From contig NZ_SMKT01000008.1 in the NCBI RefSeq assembly GCF_004348735.1, forward strand, positions 1 to 64,000: a stretch of 64,000 bases of DNA. The letters run 5' to 3'. The stretch is from Actinomadura sp. KC06. GTDB taxonomy: Bacteria; Actinomycetota; Actinomycetes; Streptosporangiales; Streptosporangiaceae. A model generated the notes under the pieces. That model worked only from the letters and a program-made list of their open reading frames with translations, was not told the DNA's origin and made no database searches. Every line of letters begins with the position of its first letter. Position 1 is the stretch's first letter. Below, one piece after another: positions 41,384 through 48,899 of the stretch. Position numbers and translations under genes: made by a program.

Positions 41384-42450
41384 GCCGTCACCCCCCGGCC
41401 GGACGTCGTCACGGCGAGCACGGAGCGGTCGTCGTGGCGGGTCCCCGCGTCGCGCAGCACGGTCGCCGCGATCAGCAGCGGGTCGCGGCCGAGCAGACCC
41501 GGCTGGTCGGCGAGCCGCCATCGGCCGGTGAGGCCGTCCGAATGCAGCACCACCACCGCGCCCGCCGGCAGGGGGTAGTCGTGCTCCCGGATCCGCTCGG
41601 CGTGCGCGCCGACGATCCCGGGGACGGAGACCATGCCGTGCCGGCGCTCCGGCCCGACGATCCACGCGGCCACGTTCCCGACCCCCGCGAAGCGCACTCG
41701 TCCGGCCGCGGGCTCGATGGCGGCGACCGCGACGGCGCCGCCGCGGGTGGACGCCAGCCGCCGGTGGACGCACCGGAGGACGTCCGCGGGACGGGACGGC
41801 GATGCGACCTCGTGCGTGGCCCGGACCGCGGCCCACGCCGCCCGCGCGGCCAGCGGGCCGTGCCCCAGGCCGTCGCAGAGCATCGCGTAGACGGTGCCGT
41901 CCACCAGCCGCGCCGTGTACGCGTCGCCGCACTCCTCCTCGCCGTCGAGCGTCACGGTCAGGCCCGCGATCGGCGGCATCGCCCCGCCGGCCGGCCCGGA
42001 CGGCGCCTCGGAGGGCGGCCGGAACCGCGCGTACAGGACGGTGCCGATCCGGGGACGGGAGTACAGGCCGCTGTGGTCGGCGAGCCTCTCGATCGAGCCG
42101 AGCCCGAGGCCGAGCGTGCCGCCGGTCGAGTAGCCGTCGGTCCGGGAGACCGGGACGTCGGCGATGCCGGGCCCGTGGTCGACGCAGACGAACTCCAGCG
42201 CTGCGGCGCCGCCGTCCCGCACGATGCGCAGGAGCATCTCGCCCTGCCGCGCGTGCCTGGCGAGGTTCACGGCCGCCTCGGTCGCCGCGAGCTGGATCTG
42301 GCCGAGCCGCTCCCCGCCGAACCCGAGCCGCTCGGCGAGCGCGGTGATCCGCCGCCGGACGCCCGCCGCAGCGCTCTGCTCCTCCACCCGCACCCGCAGC
42401 GATTCGCCGGCGTGCGGGCTCGTCGTCCACCCGCCGCTCAGCGGCTCCAT
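41380..42450 (-). CDS. RsbX-like phosphatase fused to an RsbT-like ATPase domain
   Basis: The 356-residue protein joins an RsbW/RsbT-type HATPase (~15-145: LAATEAAVNLARHARQGE, CVDHGPGIADV, GGTLGLGLGSIERL) to a compact PP2C domain (~160-350: EECGDAYTARLVDG, AMLCDGLGHGPLAARA, VVLHSDGLTGRW). This layout is common in actinobacterial stressosome operons; the phosphatase part likely dephosphorylates RsbS/RsbR to reset the complex. Its start lies 13 bases inside the rsbT 3' end, and its stop overlaps the hybrid kinase start. Confidence 0.88.
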   Translation of the reverse strand: MEPLSGGWTTSPHAGESLRVRVEEQSAAAGVRRRITALAERLGFGGERLGQIQLAATEAAVNLARHARQGEMLLRIVRDGGAAALEFVCVDHGPGIADVPVSRTDGYSTGGTLGLGLGSIERLADHSGLYSRPRIGTVLYARFRPPSEAPSGPAGGAMPPIAGLTVTLDGEEECGDAYTARLVDGTVYAMLCDGLGHGPLAARAAWAAVRATHEVASPSRPADVLRCVHRRLASTRGGAVAVAAIEPAAGRVRFAGVGNVAAWIVGPERRHGMVSVPGIVGAHAERIREHDYPLPAGAVVVLHSDGLTGRWRLADQPGLLGRDPLLIAATVLRDAGTRHDDRSVLAVTTSGRGVTA

Positions 42451-42890
42451 TTGGCCACCGTCACCGTGGTGCCCTTTCCCGGCTCGCTCCGCAGGTCGAA
42501 CTCGTCGCTCAGCCTGCGCGCCCCGGACAGACCGAGGCCGAGGCCGGCCCCGCTCGTCCAGCCCTCGCCGAGCGCGCGCTCCACGTCCGCGATGCCGGGG
42601 CCCTCGTCGGTGAAGACGATGCGCACGCCCCGGCGGCCCCGCCCGCCGGCCTGCTCGACCCGCATCGTGCCGCCCCCGCCGTGCGCGTAGGTGTTGCGCG
42701 CCAGCTCGCTCGCCGCGGTGACGATCTTTGTCTGGTCGACCAGGGACAGCCCGGCCGCCGCGGCGGCGGCCCGCACGAGCTGCCGGACGCGGACCACGTC
42801 GTCGTTCGAGGCGATGGGCACCTCCTCTCCCGGCGGCACCTCCCCGGGCGGCCCGCCGCCGGACGTTCCGTCGCCGGGCGGCATCGTCAT
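42438..42890 (-). CDS. rsbT: RsbT-like serine/threonine kinase (switch protein)
   Basis: RsbT phosphorylates RsbS and RsbR under stress and is then released to activate a phosphatase. The 150-residue protein has an extra Gly/Pro/Glu-rich N-terminus (~25 residues) before the GHKL ATPase core: VPIASNDDVVRVRQLV, KIVTAASELARNTYAHGGGG (N-box), FTDEGPGIADVERAL, and LGLGLSGARRLSDEFDL ending KGTTVTVAKW. It overlaps rsbS upstream by four bases and the phosphatase downstream by thirteen. Confidence 0.92.
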   Translation of the reverse strand: MTMPPGDGTSGGGPPGEVPPGEEVPIASNDDVVRVRQLVRAAAAAAGLSLVDQTKIVTAASELARNTYAHGGGGTMRVEQAGGRGRRGVRIVFTDEGPGIADVERALGEGWTSGAGLGLGLSGARRLSDEFDLRSEPGKGTTVTVAKWSR

Positions 42891-43318
42891 GGGCCGCCCG
42901 CCATGGCGGAGCCCGCGCCGTCCGGCCCCGCGCCGCGCGGATCCGCCTGCGGCAGCGCGGCGGCGGGCGGTCTGGCGCCGAGCAGCCGCATGCCCTCCTC
43001 CAGGTCCAGCGCGGTGCGGACGCCGCCCAGCGACAGCCCGAGCTCGACCAGCGTGATCGCCACCGCCGGGCGCATCCCGACGACCACCGTCTCGGCGTCC
43101 ATCAGCCGCGACATCGCGGCGATGGTGGCGAACATGCGGCCGATGAACGAGTCGACGATGTCCACCGCGGTGATGTCGATGATCACGCCGTGCGCGCCCG
43201 CCGCGACGATCCGGTCGGCGAGGTCCTCCTGCAGCGCCAGGACGGTCTGGTCCTGCAGGTCGACCTGGATCGACACGAGCAGGACGTCCCCGATCTTGAG
43301 AATCGGCACCCGTTCCAT
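42887..43318 (-). CDS. rsbS: RsbS-like STAS protein of the stressosome
   Basis: The single STAS domain (~1-115) is the stressosome core partner of RsbR and sequesters RsbT. MERVPILKIGDVLLVSIQVD matches the RsbS N-terminus, and IDITAVDIVDSFIGRMFATI holds the conserved phosphorylatable Ser in DSFIGR. IRP-type RPAVAITLVELGLSL follows. Residues ~118-143 are an Ala/Pro-rich tail absent from Bacillus RsbS. GGAGG sits four bases before the ATG. Its start shares one base with the rsbR stop (TGATG). Confidence 0.93.
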   Translation of the reverse strand: MERVPILKIGDVLLVSIQVDLQDQTVLALQEDLADRIVAAGAHGVIIDITAVDIVDSFIGRMFATIAAMSRLMDAETVVVGMRPAVAITLVELGLSLGGVRTALDLEEGMRLLGARPPAAALPQADPRGAGPDGAGSAMAGGP

Positions 43319-44196
43319 CACACCTCCGGGTTGTTCCGGGGGGTGTGGGGGGTCGTCCCCCCACAAGAGGCGGGGCCGTTGACCACGCGCAGGCCGCTGC
43401 GTTCGAGGACGTACGCGAGCGCGTCGGCCAGGCTCGACTTGGTCACGATGTCGCCGAACTCGATGCCGAGCGTCACGATCGTCTGCGCGATCTGCGGCCG
43501 GATCCCCGAGATGACGCAGTGCGTGCCCATCAGCCGGGCCGCCATCACCGCCTTCATCAGGTGCTGGGCGACCTCGGTGTCCACGGCGGGCACGCCGGTG
43601 ATGTCGATCACCGCGTACCGGGAGCGGGTGTCCACCAGCGTCTGCAGCAGCGTCTCCATGACGACCTGCGTGCGGGCCGAGTCCAGCGTGCCGACCAGCG
43701 GGACGCCGAGGACGCCGTCCCAGATCTTCACCACGGGCGTCGACAGTTCGAGGAGCTGCTCGGCCTGGTCGGCGATGACCTGCTCGCGGGCCGACATGTA
43801 GGTCTCGAACGTCGCCAGCCCGAGCTCGTCGACGTAGGACGAGAAGTCGATCAGCTCGCCGTAGGCGCGCTGGTCCCGGGTGGTCCTGACCTGCTCGTAC
43901 AGCGACTGCTTCAGCGCGAACACGCCGATCGCGGTCTCGGTCGGGCTGAACCCCTGCCGGGCCCGGCCGCGGGAGATCTCCGCCAGCGTCGCGCGCAGCT
44001 CGCCCGCCGCGTCGTCGTCGCCGCCGAGGGCGCGCTCGACCAGCCCGTAGACCTCGGTCAGCTCCGAGCGCAGCTCGCCCTCGGTGAGCCGGCCGCGGAC
44101 GCTCTCGCCGACCAGCTCGATCCACCGGCTCAGCACCGGCTCCCGCCAGGAGCCCAGCAGCTCCGTGATGCTCGTGTCGCCCGAGCCGTCGGTCAT
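43318..44196 (-). CDS. rsbR: RsbR-like stressosome sensor
   Basis: Residues ~1-155 form the globin-like sensory N-domain typical of RsbR paralogues; residues ~165-275 form the STAS domain (VPLVGTLDSARTQVVMETLL, VIDITGVPAVDTEVAQHLMK with phospho-acceptor Thr in VDTEV, and the later RPQIAQTIVTLGIEF). RsbR and RsbS assemble into the stressosome that traps RsbT. The ATG giving MTDGSG has GGGAGC upstream; two in-frame ATGs lie 5 and 9 codons earlier. The last ~20 residues (PASCGGTTPHTPRNNPEV) are encoded by a G-rich hairpin element and lie beyond the STAS fold. Confidence 0.92.
   Translation of the reverse strand: MTDGSGDTSITELLGSWREPVLSRWIELVGESVRGRLTEGELRSELTEVYGLVERALGGDDDAAGELRATLAEISRGRARQGFSPTETAIGVFALKQSLYEQVRTTRDQRAYGELIDFSSYVDELGLATFETYMSAREQVIADQAEQLLELSTPVVKIWDGVLGVPLVGTLDSARTQVVMETLLQTLVDTRSRYAVIDITGVPAVDTEVAQHLMKAVMAARLMGTHCVISGIRPQIAQTIVTLGIEFGDIVTKSSLADALAYVLERSGLRVVNGPASCGGTTPHTPRNNPEV
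43337..43371. repeat. Single copy of the G-rich hairpin element inside rsbR 3' end
   Basis: CCGGGGGGTGTGGGGGGTCG, then TCCCCCCACA and AGAGGC, matches the repeat unit at 58.5 kb at nearly every base. TGTGGGGGG pairs with CCCCCCACA across TCGT (43344-43365). Relative to transcription it is in the opposite orientation to the 58.5-kb copies. Confidence 0.8.
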
Positions 44197-44386
44197 GTGC
44201 GGCGCTCCCATCCGTGCCCCCACGGCGGCGCGGGATCCGTCCGCGCGGGTCGCTCAGGGCGTCCGTCCCGGTCGCGCCGCCCGGTGCTCACCCGCCCAAC
44301 CGTAACCCGCCGATGGGCGCGCCCCACCCTGGATGACCTGGACGTTTACGTGGGATGACCGCTTTTTTGGCTTTGCTGCCCCGGCG

Positions 44387-45223
44387 TCAATCCCACCAAA
44401 AGGACCAATTCGTCTTGCCGCGGATCTCCTCGGCGTAGCCGGCGAGGGTGCCCGGGCCCTGGAAGAGGATGTCGGGGCAGAACGTCCAGTGCTCGGCCGC
44501 GACATGGACGGCGTGCCGCGTCGTGATCGGCGGCGCCGCGACACTCAGCTCCAGCGTGTTGAACCCCATCGCGACGACGCGGGCGCCGAAGCGGTCCTCC
44601 CAGCCGCGCAGGACGGCGGCGAGCGGCGCCGTCCACTCGTTGTGGTTGAGGGCGCCCTGCCAGCCGACGGCGGCGAGCGTGTCGGCGCCGCGGTCGACGG
44701 CGGCCAGGCCCAGCGAGAGGCCGCGGCCCGCGAGCACGCGGGCGTACCGGTCGGCCATGGCGTCCGGGTCGTCGACCGGGACGCCGGGCGCGGCCAGGCC
44801 GGGGCAGTGCCGCCCGAAGGGGGCGAGGTCGTCGTGGTCCTCGCCCGCGGCCTGCTCCGCCCAGTCCGACCACACCTCGGACATGAACGCCTGCGGGACG
44901 TAGTTCGCGATCTCCGCCACCGGCTCGGGGGCGATCTGGCCCGACGCCCACGGCTGGTCGGTCTCGTCCATCAGCAGCGGCCAGAGGCCCGACCGGGCGT
45001 GCTCCGCGCGGAGCCTGCCCCACAGCTCGCCGCGGACCGGCTCGTCGCTCAGCCAGAACGCGGGTCGCAGGAGCGGCCGCCGCTGCGGGTATCCGGGGTC
45101 GGGCCAGACCAGGTCCCCGTCGGGCAGCGGCACCGACAGCGTCCGCTCCGCGTCGCCGTCCCGCGACGGGTCGAACAGCTGCGGCAGATCGCCCGGCAGG
45201 CGCCGGACCTCGACATCATCCAT
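44387..45223 (-). CDS. DUF4253 domain protein
   Basis: The 278-residue protein matches the DUF4253 family: an N-terminal variable part (RPAFWLSDEPVRGELWGRLR), then the conserved block WQGALNHNEWTAPLAAVLRG WEDRFGARVV (~190-220) and RHAVHVAAEHWTFCPDILFQ (~240), ending YAEEIRGKTNWSFWWD. The family is cytoplasmic and of unknown function, common near toxin-immunity and stress genes. The ATG at MDDVEV is chosen over an upstream start for lack of any coding feature there. It is followed by the rsb operon on the same strand, 190 bases on. Confidence 0.85.
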   Translation of the reverse strand: MDDVEVRRLPGDLPQLFDPSRDGDAERTLSVPLPDGDLVWPDPGYPQRRPLLRPAFWLSDEPVRGELWGRLRAEHARSGLWPLLMDETDQPWASGQIAPEPVAEIANYVPQAFMSEVWSDWAEQAAGEDHDDLAPFGRHCPGLAAPGVPVDDPDAMADRYARVLAGRGLSLGLAAVDRGADTLAAVGWQGALNHNEWTAPLAAVLRGWEDRFGARVVAMGFNTLELSVAAPPITTRHAVHVAAEHWTFCPDILFQGPGTLAGYAEEIRGKTNWSFWWD

Positions 45224-45351
45224 TTCACGCCGTTCCGGTACAGAGCATCGCCAACAGGATCTTGGCAATGGTCGATGGTAACGGCGTCGGGCCCGCCCGG
45301 GTGGGCGACCCGTGCGGTTCGGTCCCCCGGACGGGCCCGGTCGCGCCGGTC

Positions 45352-45522
45352 TCAGTCCTCGCGGCGGCCGCGGACCAGGTAGTCGATCACCAGGGCGACG
45401 ACGGCGAGCCCGGTGACCGCGCTGACGACGATCTCGATCCAGGCGTCCCGGAGGGCCACGTTCGACAATGCGTTGACGACGATGAGGATGCCGACCATCG
45501 TCCAGCGGGTGGAGTTGCTCAT
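45352..45522 (-). CDS. Small two-helix membrane protein, 56 aa
   Basis: The ORF encodes two hydrophobic helices (residues ~8-25, MVGILIVVNALSNVALRDAW, and ~30-48, VVSAVTGLAVVALVIDYLV) ending in basic RGRRED. AAAGG precedes the ATG. It is the last gene of the ABC exporter operon, 26 bases behind the large permease, and may be an accessory or independent small membrane protein. No family is recognised. Confidence 0.65.
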   Translation of the reverse strand: MSNSTRWTMVGILIVVNALSNVALRDAWIEIVVSAVTGLAVVALVIDYLVRGRRED

Positions 45523-45548
45523 GGTCTCGTGCCTTTCTGGGAGGTGGG

Positions 45549-47999
45549 TCAGGACAGGGCCGGGGACGTGCGGCGGCGCAGGACGAACCGCGCCGGCAGG
45601 AGGATCGCGGCGGCCCCGGAACCGGCCGCGCAGGCGACGATCGCCGCGGCGGTCAGCGGCGGGATCCACGGCAGCGGGACGCCGGTGACCGCGGCGGCGA
45701 ACGCGGGCAGCGTCACCGCCGCGATGAGCGCCCCGGCCGCGACGCCGGTGCCGAGCACGATCGCCGCCTCCAGCCGCAGCATCCGCAGCACCTGGCCGCG
45801 GGTCGCGCCGACCAGCCGCAGCAGCGCGAACTCGCGCCGCCGCGCCGCCGTCGCCGTCGCCAGCGTGGTGACGAGGCCGATGAGGATGAACCCCGTGATC
45901 GCGGCGACGACCACCTGGTTGACGAAGCCCTGGAGCCGGATCTCCCGCGACAGGCCCGCGCCGAACTCGTCGGGCGTGACCACGCGGGCTCCAGGGTCGG
46001 CGGCGGCGACCGCCCGCAGGTCGGCGTCCTTTCCGCGGACGAGGACGTGGTCGTCCAGCGGCGATGACGAGTGCGCCGCCACCAGGTCGCGGGGGAGGAG
46101 CACGTCGCCGAAGCCGAGCCCCCGTTCGTAGACGGCGACGACCCTGGCCTTGATCGCCGTCCCGTCGGCGAGCGACAGCTCGGCCGTCGAGCCGGCGCGG
46201 CGGCCGCCCGCGACGTCCCGGCTGAGCGCGACGGCGCCGCCCCGGAGGTCGCCGAGCCGGCCGGACGTCACCTTCGGGTCCATCGTCGCGGCGGCGTCCG
46301 CGCCGACGCCGCGTGCGCTCAGCGACTGGAGGCTCTGCTCGCCGAGCGCCGTGACCGGCATGATCACGGTGGTCCGCTTGACCGGGGCCGCGGCCGTCAC
46401 GCCGGGCGTCCGGCGCGCCGCCTCCGCGACGCCCTCGGGGAGCCCGGCGCCGGACGACACGATGACCTGGTCGGCGTGGTTCCCGGCATCCGCCTGCCCG
46501 CGCGTCGCGTGCGCGACCGTCGAGTGCGCGAAGAGCTGGACGCTCGCGAACGCCACGGCCAGCGCCACCGGCGTGATGAGCGACCCGGCGCGTAGTGCGG
46601 CCGCTCCGGCCGAGTGCTGCGCCATCGGTCCGGTGATCGGGGCGATCGCCCGGGCCGCGCGGCCCAGCACGCGGCTGCCGAACCGGGCCACCAGCGGGCC
46701 CAGCAGCGCCGTCGCGACGATCAGGGCCATGACCAGCCCGCCCACCGACGCGGCGGCGTCGGGCCCGGTCGCCGTGGTCGAGAACCCCAGTGCGTTCAGG
46801 CCGAGGACGAGGAACGCCACGCCGGCGATGACGCGCCACCGCGGCAGCCGGGCGGGCTCGACCGCCGCCTCGCCGAGCGCCTCCACCGGACGGATCCGCG
46901 ACACCCGCGACGAGGCGAGGAACGCGGTGGCGACGGCGGCGAGCAGCGTCCCCGCGAACGCGGCCAGCACCGGGAGCGGGCCGAGCGACAGGCCGAACCC
47001 GTCCGGCAGGACGCCCTCGCGCGCCATCGCGCCGTGCATCGCCGCGCCGAGCCCCAGGGAAAGGACCCCACCCGCGAGCGCGGCCGGTGCCCCGATCCTC
47101 GCCGTCTCGCGGACGACCCGTCCCCGGATCTGCCCGGGCGTCGCGCCGACCGTGCGGAGCAGCGCGAACTCCCGCATCCGCGCCCGCGCCGACAGGACGA
47201 CCAGCCCGCCGACGACCACCAGCGCCGTCGTGATCGCGATGCCGCCGAGCGAGGCGGAGATCTCCACGATGTCGGGCCGCGCGGCGGCGACGGCCAGATC
47301 CTCGGCGTCGCCGCGCGCCTTGCCGGTCGCCACGGTCGGGCCGCCGGGCGCCGCCTCGCGGAGCGCCTCCTCGTCGAGGTCGCCGCCGAGGATCGCCAGC
47401 GCGTCGGCCTGGCCGGGGTGCCCGTAGAGGGCGGTCGCCGTCGGCGTGGTGAAGAACGCCGCCTCCGGCCCGTCCCCGACGACGCCCACGACCCGGTACG
47501 GGCGGGACGTCTCGTTCGTCTGCAACCGGACCGCCTCGCCCGGGCGTGCCCCGGTCACTCGGCTCAGGACGACCTCGTCCGGCGCCTGCGGGGCGCGGCC
47601 CGCGCTCAGCCTGTACGGGCGCAGCCCGGCCGAATCCCAGCCGTGGCCCGTCACCGCCCGCCCCGAGGGGAGGACGACCGGGAACGACACGTCCGCGACG
47701 ACGTCCCGCACGCCGGGCACGGCCCGCAGCTTCTCCGCCGCCGAGATCGGGAGCCGGGCGCGTTCGGTCAGCGGACGGCTCTCCGCCTCGGGCTCGGACC
47801 CGAGCCGCTTCATCCGCCGCTCGACGCTCTGCGGTCCCGTCACGACCGCCGCGGCGCCGCCGAACCGCTCGACCGGCGCGTGCGCCCGCAGCGCCGACTC
47901 CAGCAGCACCCCGCACGCGCCGACCAGCATGGCCGCGAACAGCAGCGCCGCGAAGATCCCGGCGAACAGGCCCCTGTTCGCGGCGCCGTTCCGGCTCAC
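45549..47999 (-). CDS. FtsX/MacB-type ABC transporter permease, 816 aa
   Basis: This large duplicated FtsX-like permease has an N-terminal helix (~10-35), an extracytoplasmic domain (~40-240, with VPGVRDVVADVSFPVVLPSG), a first FtsX helix bundle (~255-400: MREFALLRTVGATPGQIRGR), a second bundle around ~430-560, a second extracellular domain and a final FtsX unit (~690-800: RREFALLRLVGATRGQVLRM). Such two-unit permeases extrude antimicrobial peptides or lipids, or transduce wall stress. GTG overlaps the ATPase stop (GTGA). It is driven by the adjacent MacB-like ATPase. Confidence 0.9.
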   Translation of the reverse strand: MSRNGAANRGLFAGIFAALLFAAMLVGACGVLLESALRAHAPVERFGGAAAVVTGPQSVERRMKRLGSEPEAESRPLTERARLPISAAEKLRAVPGVRDVVADVSFPVVLPSGRAVTGHGWDSAGLRPYRLSAGRAPQAPDEVVLSRVTGARPGEAVRLQTNETSRPYRVVGVVGDGPEAAFFTTPTATALYGHPGQADALAILGGDLDEEALREAAPGGPTVATGKARGDAEDLAVAAARPDIVEISASLGGIAITTALVVVGGLVVLSARARMREFALLRTVGATPGQIRGRVVRETARIGAPAALAGGVLSLGLGAAMHGAMAREGVLPDGFGLSLGPLPVLAAFAGTLLAAVATAFLASSRVSRIRPVEALGEAAVEPARLPRWRVIAGVAFLVLGLNALGFSTTATGPDAAASVGGLVMALIVATALLGPLVARFGSRVLGRAARAIAPITGPMAQHSAGAAALRAGSLITPVALAVAFASVQLFAHSTVAHATRGQADAGNHADQVIVSSGAGLPEGVAEAARRTPGVTAAAPVKRTTVIMPVTALGEQSLQSLSARGVGADAAATMDPKVTSGRLGDLRGGAVALSRDVAGGRRAGSTAELSLADGTAIKARVVAVYERGLGFGDVLLPRDLVAAHSSSPLDDHVLVRGKDADLRAVAAADPGARVVTPDEFGAGLSREIRLQGFVNQVVVAAITGFILIGLVTTLATATAARRREFALLRLVGATRGQVLRMLRLEAAIVLGTGVAAGALIAAVTLPAFAAAVTGVPLPWIPPLTAAAIVACAAGSGAAAILLPARFVLRRRTSPALS

Positions 48000-48745
48000 A
48001 GCGTCTCCCAGCGGTCCAGGACGGCGGCGACGGTGGGCGCGGCCAGCTCGTCCACGATGCGGCCGCGGCTGAGGAACACGACGGAGTCGGCCCACGCGGC
48101 GGCCACCGGATCGTGGGTGACGAGCACGATCGTCTGCCCGGTCAGGTCGGCCGCCTCGCGGAGCAGGCGCAGCACGTCGCGGGCCGTGCGCGGGTCGAGC
48201 GCGCCGGTCGGCTCGTCCGCGAAGACGACCTCCGGACGGGTGATCAGCGCCCGCGCGAGGGCCGCGCGCTGCTGCTGCCCGCCCGACAGCTCCGACGGAC
48301 GGTGCCGCAGCCGGTCGGCGAGTCCCACCCGCCGGACGACCTCGTCCAGCCAGGCGGGCTCGGGCTCCGCGCCGCCGAGACGCAGCGGAAGCGTGATGTT
48401 CTGCTCGACGTCCATGGACGGGATCAGGTTGAACGCCTGGAAGACGAACCCGATCCGTTCCCGGCGCAGCCTCGTCCGCTTCGTCTCGCTCAGCCGGCCG
48501 ATGTCCACGCCGCCCACCCGGACGGCGCCGCCGCTCGGACGGTCCAGCCCCGACGCGCAGTGCAGGAACGTGCTCTTCCCCGACCCGGACGGCCCCATCA
48601 CCGCCGTGAACGTGCCGCGCCGGAACGTCCGGGTCACGCCGTCCAGCGCCCGCACTGGACCGTACGTCTTGGTGACCGACTCCAGCGCCACCGCCTCCTG
48701 CGAGCCGGCGGCTCCGGCGGTGGTGGTCTCGGCCGTCATCGTCAT
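47996..48745 (-). CDS. MacB/LolD-type ABC ATPase
   Basis: The 249-residue ATPase has Walker A AVMGPSGSGKSTFLHCASGL (~49), the Q-loop FVFQAFNLIPSMDVEQNI (~100), the signature ELSGGQQQRAALARAL (~153), Walker B VVFADEPTGALDP (~176) and the H-loop VLVTHDPVAAAWAD. It energises the FtsX-type permease coupled downstream. The first of two close ATGs follows AGGTGAG and is chosen. It is transcribed divergently from the histidine kinase, across a 26-bp palindrome that is the likely response-regulator site. Confidence 0.93.
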   Translation of the reverse strand: MTMTAETTTAGAAGSQEAVALESVTKTYGPVRALDGVTRTFRRGTFTAVMGPSGSGKSTFLHCASGLDRPSGGAVRVGGVDIGRLSETKRTRLRRERIGFVFQAFNLIPSMDVEQNITLPLRLGGAEPEPAWLDEVVRRVGLADRLRHRPSELSGGQQQRAALARALITRPEVVFADEPTGALDPRTARDVLRLLREAADLTGQTIVLVTHDPVAAAWADSVVFLSRGRIVDELAAPTVAAVLDRWETL

Positions 48746-48812
48746 CGTGGTTCTCACCTGCTCGAACCTAGATTTCGGAGGGGCTCGGGCGCATGGGCGC
48801 GGACTCCCGAAT

Positions 48813-48838
48813 CGGTGGTGTAGCCCGCTACACCACCG
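48813..48838. promoter_or_regulatory. 26-bp perfect palindrome between exporter and two-component genes
   Basis: CGGTGGTGTAGC and GCTACACCACCG flank two central bases. It lies 68 bases from the ABC ATPase start and 62 bases from the kinase start. Position and symmetry fit a binding site for a dimeric NarL-type response regulator such as the one encoded just downstream. Confidence 0.7.
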
Positions 48839-48899
48839 GCCTGGGTGCACGCCCGGGTGCGCGGGCCCGCGGCGTCCCATACCGTGGCCGCGAGGGGAC

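Noticed and set aside
44350-44375. T-rich tract (CTTTTTT) as a plus-strand terminator
   Set aside because: No convincing stem lies in front of it, and genes on both sides are on the minus strand.
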